NCBI GenBank assembly: GCA_031265345.1
Contig: JAISCU010000164.1
Location: forward strand, 1-18,617
Direction: 5' to 3'
Length of the DNA stretch: 18,617 bases
Source: Bifidobacteriaceae bacterium
GTDB taxonomy: Bacteria > Actinomycetota > Actinomycetes > Actinomycetales > WQXJ01
Shown: positions 14,648 to 18,617 of the stretch, in pieces
Layout of the letters: each line of letters begins with the position of its first letter
How positions within the stretch are numbered: the first letter of the stretch is position 1
The notes under the pieces: model-generated
Told to the model about the DNA's origin: nothing
The model's input: the letters and a program-made list of their open reading frames with translations, nothing else
Databases searched by the model: none
Program-made: the position numbers and the translations under genes

Positions 14648-15601
14648 ATGGACTTGACGCCAGCGCCACCTGTCGCGCCGGGACCGTCCGAGCTGGTCTT
14701 GATGGCGGGTCTGGCCCGCAGCTTCTTCCTTGACGGCAAGTCGAAGGTCGAACTGGCGTCTGAATACGGCGTGTCGCGCTACAAGGTGGCCCGGCTGCTG
14801 CACGCGGCCCGCGAGCTCGGTCTAGTCGAAGTCAGCATCAAGTTGCCGGGTCGCCTCGACGCCGACTTGTCCCACCAGCTGCGCGCCCGCTTCGGGGTCG
14901 AACGGGCAATAGTCCTGGCCACGCCGACCTCCAGCCAGGACTCCTTGCGCGAGGCGTTCGCGCCGGTCGTGGCCAGTGTCCTGACAGAGCTGATCGAGCC
15001 CGACGACGTGGTCGGCATCCCCTGGAGCCGCCTGCTCACTTTGGCCGCCCGCTCGGTTACATCGCTACCGCCCTGCACCCTGGTCCAAGCCTCCGGAGCG
15101 GTTGTCGACGAAGACGTCAACGAGACGGCGGTCGAACTGGTGCGGCGTCTGGCCAGCGTCTCCGGTGGGCGCTTCGTCAACTACTACGGCCCGATAGTGG
15201 CCCCCACGGCTGAGACCGCCCGCTCGATGCGGGATTCGGCCGGGGCCGCCGTGATGGCCGCGCTCGCCTCGCTGACTAAGGTCTTCGTGTCTGTCGGCGC
15301 CTGGCGTCCAGGCCTTTCGACCGTGCATGATTCGATCGACCCGGCCGAGGCCGCGGCACTGGGCGCCCTCGGCGCTGTCGGCGAATGCGCGGGCCTCCTC
15401 TTCGACGCGGAGGGCGCCCCCGTCACCGCCCTCGACGACCGCATCATCGGCATCACCTTCGAGCAGTTCAAGCGCACGCCCCAGCGGGTCGTCCTGGTGT
15501 ACGGCTCCGAGAAGCTCGCCGCCGCCCGCGCCGTCCTGCGCGGCGGCCTGGCGACCACCCTCGTCATCGACGACGCCCTGGCCCGCCTCCTCCTAGCCTG
15601 A
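14648..15601 (+). CDS. SorC-family sugar-binding transcriptional regulator
   Basis: This 317-aa regulator has an N-terminal helix-turn-helix (about residues 19-58: LARSFFLDGKSKVELASEYG, then VSRYKVARLLHAARELGLVE) and a SorC-type effector domain from about 65 on. Family landmarks are DDVVGIPWSRLL and VSVGAWRPGLSTVHDSI, followed near the C-terminus by DDRIIGITFEQFKRTPQRVVLV. Such proteins sense sugar phosphates and control the adjacent sugar or polyol operon. It is divergent from the transport operon, so it likely controls the shared 290-bp region and its paired palindromes. ATG 14648 is the only conventional start near the helix-turn-helix, but the best Shine-Dalgarno (AAGGAG, 14623-14628) is 19 nt away and ideally placed for an in-frame ATC at 14636. 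Confidence 0.92.
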   Translation: MDLTPAPPVAPGPSELVLMAGLARSFFLDGKSKVELASEYGVSRYKVARLLHAARELGLVEVSIKLPGRLDADLSHQLRARFGVERAIVLATPTSSQDSLREAFAPVVASVLTELIEPDDVVGIPWSRLLTLAARSVTSLPPCTLVQASGAVVDEDVNETAVELVRRLASVSGGRFVNYYGPIVAPTAETARSMRDSAGAAVMAALASLTKVFVSVGAWRPGLSTVHDSIDPAEAAALGALGAVGECAGLLFDAEGAPVTALDDRIIGITFEQFKRTPQRVVLVYGSEKLAAARAVLRGGLATTLVIDDALARLLLA

Positions 15602-15617
15602 CCCGCCCCCAACCGAC

Positions 15618-15702
15618 GGGGACGGTACCTTTCCATGCTCACCGAGAGGTTTTCCACAGGCAAACCCGCAGGTCAAACCCTGTGGATAAAGGGTCCGTCC
15701 CC
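15618..15702 (+). repeat. REP-like hairpin with inverted DnaA-box-like arms downstream of the regulator gene
   Basis: GGGGACGG (15618-15625) pairs with CCGTCCCC (15695-15702). Inside, TTTTCCACAGG (15650-15660) is opposed by CCTGTGGATAAA (15679-15690). The latter contains a perfect TTATCCACA DnaA-box consensus on the minus strand, and the former is a one-mismatch version. It lies 17 bp after the regulator's stop. A terminator role is possible, although no T-tract follows. Confidence 0.6.
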
Positions 15703-15728
15703 ATTCCATGCCCACGAGCCACAATTCT

Positions 15729-15755
15729 GGCTGTTGTGCCGGCATGTCCGTCCCC
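15729..15755 (+). repeat. Dispersed 27-bp repeat, left copy
   Basis: GGCTGTTGTGCCGGCATGTC then CGTCCCC recurs at 16214-16240 with 24 of 27 bases the same. Both copies end in a GTCCCC REP-like motif. Confidence 0.7.
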
Positions 15756-15943
15756 GAGTTTGAGACGAATCTCCGTCCCCAGGTCTATCGGCGTTCCGAC
15801 ATGGACGATGCCGTTCGGTCGGGTTCGCGCCCCACCGCGGCTCCCCCTGCTCGCAGGTCGCTCGCCATCGTGAGGTCGGTCCGCCGATGCCCCGAAAGCC
15901 GAGACGACTCCCCCGTCCCCACCACGGAGCCGGGGCACAGGCT

Positions 15944-16138
15944 GGGCGCCGGGTCGGGGCGCGGAATGCGCCTCGACGGGGTTCGTGGCACGATCCCCGC
16001 GACCACGAACGCGTTCTACCCGCATTTCGGGTCCCCGCGGTCATCCAGGGCGCCGGGTCGGGGCGCGAAATGCGCCTTGACGGGGTTCGTGGCACGGGTG
16101 CCGCGACTGCGAACGCGTTTGACCTGCATTTCGGGTCC
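15944..16138 (+). repeat. Two ~91-bp direct repeats, 104-bp period
   Basis: Units at 15944-16034 and 16048-16138 both start GGGCGCCGGGTCGGGGCGCG and share GACGGGGTTCGTGGCACG. Both end GCATTTCGGGTCC at offset 78. A shorter repeated stretch (CCGAAAG-CGAG-CGACT-CCCCC) lies just before the first unit (about 15892) and just after the second (about 16163). The period shifts reading frame, so the repeat is not a coding duplication. Confidence 0.8.
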
Positions 16139-16213
16139 GGGCGACCGTCCTGGGCAGCCGCTCCGAAAGTCGAGGCGACTTCCCCCATCGCGGAGTCGCG
16201 GAGCAGGCCGGGT

Positions 16214-16240
16214 AGCTGTTGTGCCGGAATGTCTGTCCCC
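16214..16240 (+). repeat. Dispersed 27-bp repeat, right copy
   Basis: AGCTGTTGTGCCGGAATGTC then TGTCCCC is the partner of 15729-15755. It leads directly into the interlocked hairpins at 16238-16287. Confidence 0.7.
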
Positions 16241-16287
16241 CGACTAGTCCCGGGGACGGTTCCTTGACTAGTCGGGGAACCGTCCCC
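16238..16287 (+). repeat. Two interlocked perfect 12-bp inverted repeats
   Basis: CCCCGACTAGTC (16238-16249) pairs with GACTAGTCGGGG (16266-16277), and GGGGACGGTTCC (16252-16263) pairs with GGAACCGTCCCC (16276-16287). Each loop contains an arm of the other stem and the arms share two bases, so the stems are alternatives or form a pseudoknot. GGGGACGGTTCC is a REP-like word. Confidence 0.75.
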
Positions 16288-17050
16288 CGATTGTGGGCGA
16301 TGCCGCGCAGTCGGGTTTCCGCCCCTCCCCCGGTTCCGCGGCGCGCGGGTTCGCAGCCGGTCGACCGGGGTCGCGACCCAGGCCGATCAGCGCCGCCGAA
16401 GCAACTGAAATCAACGGAACGGTCACCGAACGGTCAGGCTCGGAACGCCGATTCGGATGGTCGCTGAGTGATTTCACCAGCCGTCGCCCGATGGGCCCAG
16501 AAGTCCGGTCGACCGCACCTAATCGACGCTCCCACCGCCGCGCCGACCCACCGCGCCCCGTGGCCGCCGATCCCGAAATGACCGCGAACCGGCACCGAAC
16601 CCCATCCGCGCCCCAATAGAACAAGCGTTGTATTCACTACTCGAACCAGTCCTAGTTTGGTCACGATTCCAGTAACCATGGAGCACTTTTCGAGCGACAA
16701 GGAATCGGTCATCAACCGGTCAATTGCCGCTGTGCAATCCACTTGCCCGGCCCGCGAGGCCCGTGTTGTGATCGTTTGCAAGTTCGGTTCCAGACGGGCC
16801 GAAGTTGCCGATCGAGGGAGATCAAGCCGTGCGACCCAGCGCCAGCATTCCCGGCGACAGCCGGGCACTTGTGTGCAGTCAATCGGACGGTCGCCCGCGT
16901 GGTTGGGCTGGTGAAGGCGGCAATGTGGGCTGGCGCGCAATTCGCGTCAAGGCTCCTTCACCGCCCAACCAATGGCTCCGACGCCCGTTGACCCAGGATT
17001 CGCCTCCTCGACTCCTGAATCGTCCACCGCGCGAGCGGCGGACCTGCGGT
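16288..17050. other. Gene-free region upstream of the esterase
   Basis: I see no supported gene in these ~760 bases. Open frames occur on both strands but lack ribosome binding sites and give Arg/Pro/Ala-rich products with no recognisable pattern. A somewhat AT-richer stretch at about 16615-16690 may hold regulatory signals; I found no convincing promoter pair. Confidence 0.45.
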
Positions 17051-17121
17051 TGGCCAGGCCGAGTAATCCTTCCGCACCTGGCCACCGGCCCCCACGCCCC
17101 GGCGCCATCCGGCGCCGGGGC
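17051..17121 (+). promoter_or_regulatory. Two consecutive hairpins in the esterase upstream region
   Basis: TGGCCAGG (17051-17058) pairs with CCTGGCCA (17077-17084). GCCCCGGCGCC (17096-17106) and GGCGCCGGGGC (17111-17121) form a perfect 11-bp stem closing an ATCC tetraloop. The second ends 69 nt before the esterase start. No T-tract follows, so a 5' leader structure or factor-dependent terminator is as likely as an intrinsic one. Confidence 0.5.
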
Positions 17122-17190
17122 AATGCTATGCAAGCCCCCGCGACCCGCTGGCGTTCAGGCAGCGAATCGCACGAACTCAAGGAGTCTCGT

Positions 17191-18617
17191 TTGTTCGCAC
17201 AACCGCAATCCCATGGCCTCCGTTGGCGTTGGGCACTGTCCACGCTGACGGCGGCCGGGCTCGCCGCGACCCTCACCGTCACGGCGCCCACCGCAGCGTT
17301 CGCCGACCCTGATCCCGCCGATCTGGGTCCGCTCGTCACACACACCGGGACCGCCCCGACCGGCTACGAAGTCACTTTCCGCTACTACGACGCGACCGCC
17401 ACCAGGATGCAGATCAGCGGAGAGTGGTTCTTCTCCGATGCAGAACACAGTTCTTACAGCAGTTCCGAAGGCAGGACGCCGGACCAGTGGAAGCCGGGCG
17501 ATTTCCCGCTCGCCTATCCGAGCATGGTGGGCGCCAACGGCCCCGTCACCGACATGGTGAAGGGCTCCGACGACATCTGGACATACACGGTCCCGCTGCC
17601 GTCTGGCACGTTCAACTACTACTTCTTCAAAGACTGCCTCTCCAACACCGGCTCGGGCTGCACCCGATTGAGCGACCCCGCCAACCCGCACTGGAACGAT
17701 GGCCCCGGAGGCGGCACTCAGCAGGTCACGTCCCAGGTCTACGTACCATCCGATCCCTCGTTCGGCACGCAGGATCTGTCTTGGCAGGCGCCCGCGACCA
17801 ACCAGGGCACCCTGCAGAGCATCACGTACCCGTCGCCCGGCGCCGTCCAGTGCGGCCAGTGGTGCGTGACGGGTCCAGAGGAGCACAACGCCACGGTCTA
17901 CCTGCCGCCCGGATATGACCCCACCCGTGCGACCGCGTACCCCACGCTCTATCTGCTGCACGGCGCCAACGGCCACGAGAACAACTGGTGGACTGAGAGC
18001 CCGGGCGGGAACATCCTCGACAACGCCATTGAGCGCGGACTCATGCAACCAGTCGTGGCAGTGTCTGTGAACTGGTACAGCATCGACTCCTCTACGGGGA
18101 CCCCGCAGCCAGCATCGTTCTACCGCGAAATCCACGATTTCGTCATCCCCTACATCGAGTCCCACTACAACGTCTCGACCAAGGCGAGCGACCGGGCGCT
18201 GGCGGGGCTGTCGGCTGGCGGTCAACGCACCAACTATGTGTTGTACAACGACCCTGAACTGTTCGGCTACTACGGCATCTTCAGCCATTCCGGCAGCTAC
18301 ACCGTCACCGACCAGAACCGGGCCGCCATCCAGTCGAGGCTCGGCATCTTCATCGGCGTCGGTTACCAGGATCCGCTATATCCACGCTCCCAAACCCAGA
18401 TGGCCAGTTTCGACACCGAGGGAATCGCCTATGTGGACGGCAACACCAATGGTGGTCATGACACGCCGGTGTGGCGCGCCCTGTTGTGGGACTTCGTCCA
18501 GCGGGTGGCTTTCCGGACCACCAAGACGGTCGCCTCGACCGACGTGACGGGCGCGACCCTGACCGCCAACGCGGTCGTGGCCGCGGCCACCAAGAACGCC
18601 GCCGCCCCGACCGGGCA
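17191..18617 (+). CDS. Secreted esterase (esterase D/feruloyl esterase-like), 3'-truncated by the window
   Basis: About 475 residues are visible and the frame runs off the right edge. TTG 17191 is taken as start because AAGGAG lies 6 nt upstream and it gives a normal signal peptide (RWRW, then a hydrophobic core, then TAPTAAFA with cleavage before Asp39). An in-frame ATG at 17128 would make an oversized n-region. Residues about 50-205 look like an E-set/CBM48-type beta-sandwich (VTFRYYDATATRMQISGEW). Residues about 225-440 form an alpha/beta-hydrolase of the esterase D family: LYLLHGANGHENNWW, nucleophile Ser341 in GLSAGG, probable Asp394 (GVGYQDPLY) and His423 (NGGHDTPVWR). This architecture is shared with XynZ-like feruloyl/acetyl xylan esterases and enterochelin-esterase-like proteins. 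The end (TVASTDVTGATLTANAVVAA) may begin an Ig-like module. The gene stands alone in its region. Confidence 0.9.
   Translation, partial: MFAQPQSHGLRWRWALSTLTAAGLAATLTVTAPTAAFADPDPADLGPLVTHTGTAPTGYEVTFRYYDATATRMQISGEWFFSDAEHSSYSSSEGRTPDQWKPGDFPLAYPSMVGANGPVTDMVKGSDDIWTYTVPLPSGTFNYYFFKDCLSNTGSGCTRLSDPANPHWNDGPGGGTQQVTSQVYVPSDPSFGTQDLSWQAPATNQGTLQSITYPSPGAVQCGQWCVTGPEEHNATVYLPPGYDPTRATAYPTLYLLHGANGHENNWWTESPGGNILDNAIERGLMQPVVAVSVNWYSIDSSTGTPQPASFYREIHDFVIPYIESHYNVSTKASDRALAGLSAGGQRTNYVLYNDPELFGYYGIFSHSGSYTVTDQNRAAIQSRLGIFIGVGYQDPLYPRSQTQMASFDTEGIAYVDGNTNGGHDTPVWRALLWDFVQRVAFRTTKTVASTDVTGATLTANAVVAAATKNAAAPTG

Noticed and set aside
15650..15689. Chromosomal replication origin
   Set aside because: Only two DnaA-like boxes in a hairpin. 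No dnaA, dnaN, AT-rich unwinding region or box cluster.
15673..16188. Open frame (-) of 171 codons with repeated PRTPSRR-type peptides
   Set aside because: It follows the 104-bp DNA repeat, which shifts frame between copies. No RBS and no domain.
16293..16619. Possible 108-codon gene (+)
   Set aside because: No RBS before the ATG; Arg/Pro/Ser-rich composition without pattern; open on both strands as expected from base composition.
17155..18288. Antisense 377-codon frame opposite the esterase
   Set aside because: Shadow of the esterase gene, which has a signal peptide, catalytic triad and RBS.

Overview
The window is 18.6 kb of high-GC DNA with GC-ending codons, GTG/TTG starts and a Kgd-type 2-oxoglutarate decarboxylase. 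This points to an actinobacterium (Actinomycetota). No ribosomal RNA or other phylogenetic marker is present, so the genus cannot be given; a Micrococcales/Propionibacteriales-like organism is a guess.

Layout. (1) 1-3429: the 3' part of kgd (+), running in from the left edge. (2) 3430-5309: a small module made of an archaeal-type AAA ATPase gene (+) behind ten-bp phased TATAG repeats, and a convergent 66-aa gene (-), separated by AATT-centred palindromes. The module is bracketed by an imperfect ~30-bp direct repeat. (3) 5105-6103: about 1 kb without a gene, containing two oppositely oriented blocks of a strict 31-bp-period repeat (four units, then five). This is the most unusual structure in the window. 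(4) 6104-14357 (-): a polyol-utilisation operon. Transcription order is lipoprotein binding protein, two permeases, two zinc-type medium-chain dehydrogenases, a long-chain mannitol dehydrogenase and a PfkB sugar kinase. (5) 14358-14647: the control region, with a well-formed sigma-A promoter and two identical-type palindromes just downstream of it. (6) 14648-15601 (+): a divergent SorC-family sugar-responsive regulator. (7) 15602-17190: 1.6 kb without a convincing gene but full of repeats, hairpins and GGGGACGG/CCGTCCCC REP-like elements. (8) 17191-18617 (+): a secreted esterase that starts at TTG and runs off the right edge.

How the genes fit together. The binding protein resembles the SmoE/MtlE sorbitol/mannitol-binding proteins. 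The transporter would import a hexitol or pentitol. The dehydrogenases would oxidise it to a ketose, and the PfkB kinase would phosphorylate the ketose for glycolysis. The SorC protein probably represses the operon by binding the paired CGCCCA-N3-GGGCG sites until a sugar phosphate accumulates. No ATP-binding subunit is encoded here, so the transporter probably borrows a shared MsiK-type ATPase.

A second theme is short tandem repeats. Kgd and both zinc dehydrogenases each carry three in-frame copies of a 12- or 18-bp repeat in a loop or linker, and the intergenic DNA is rich in repeats with inverted symmetry.
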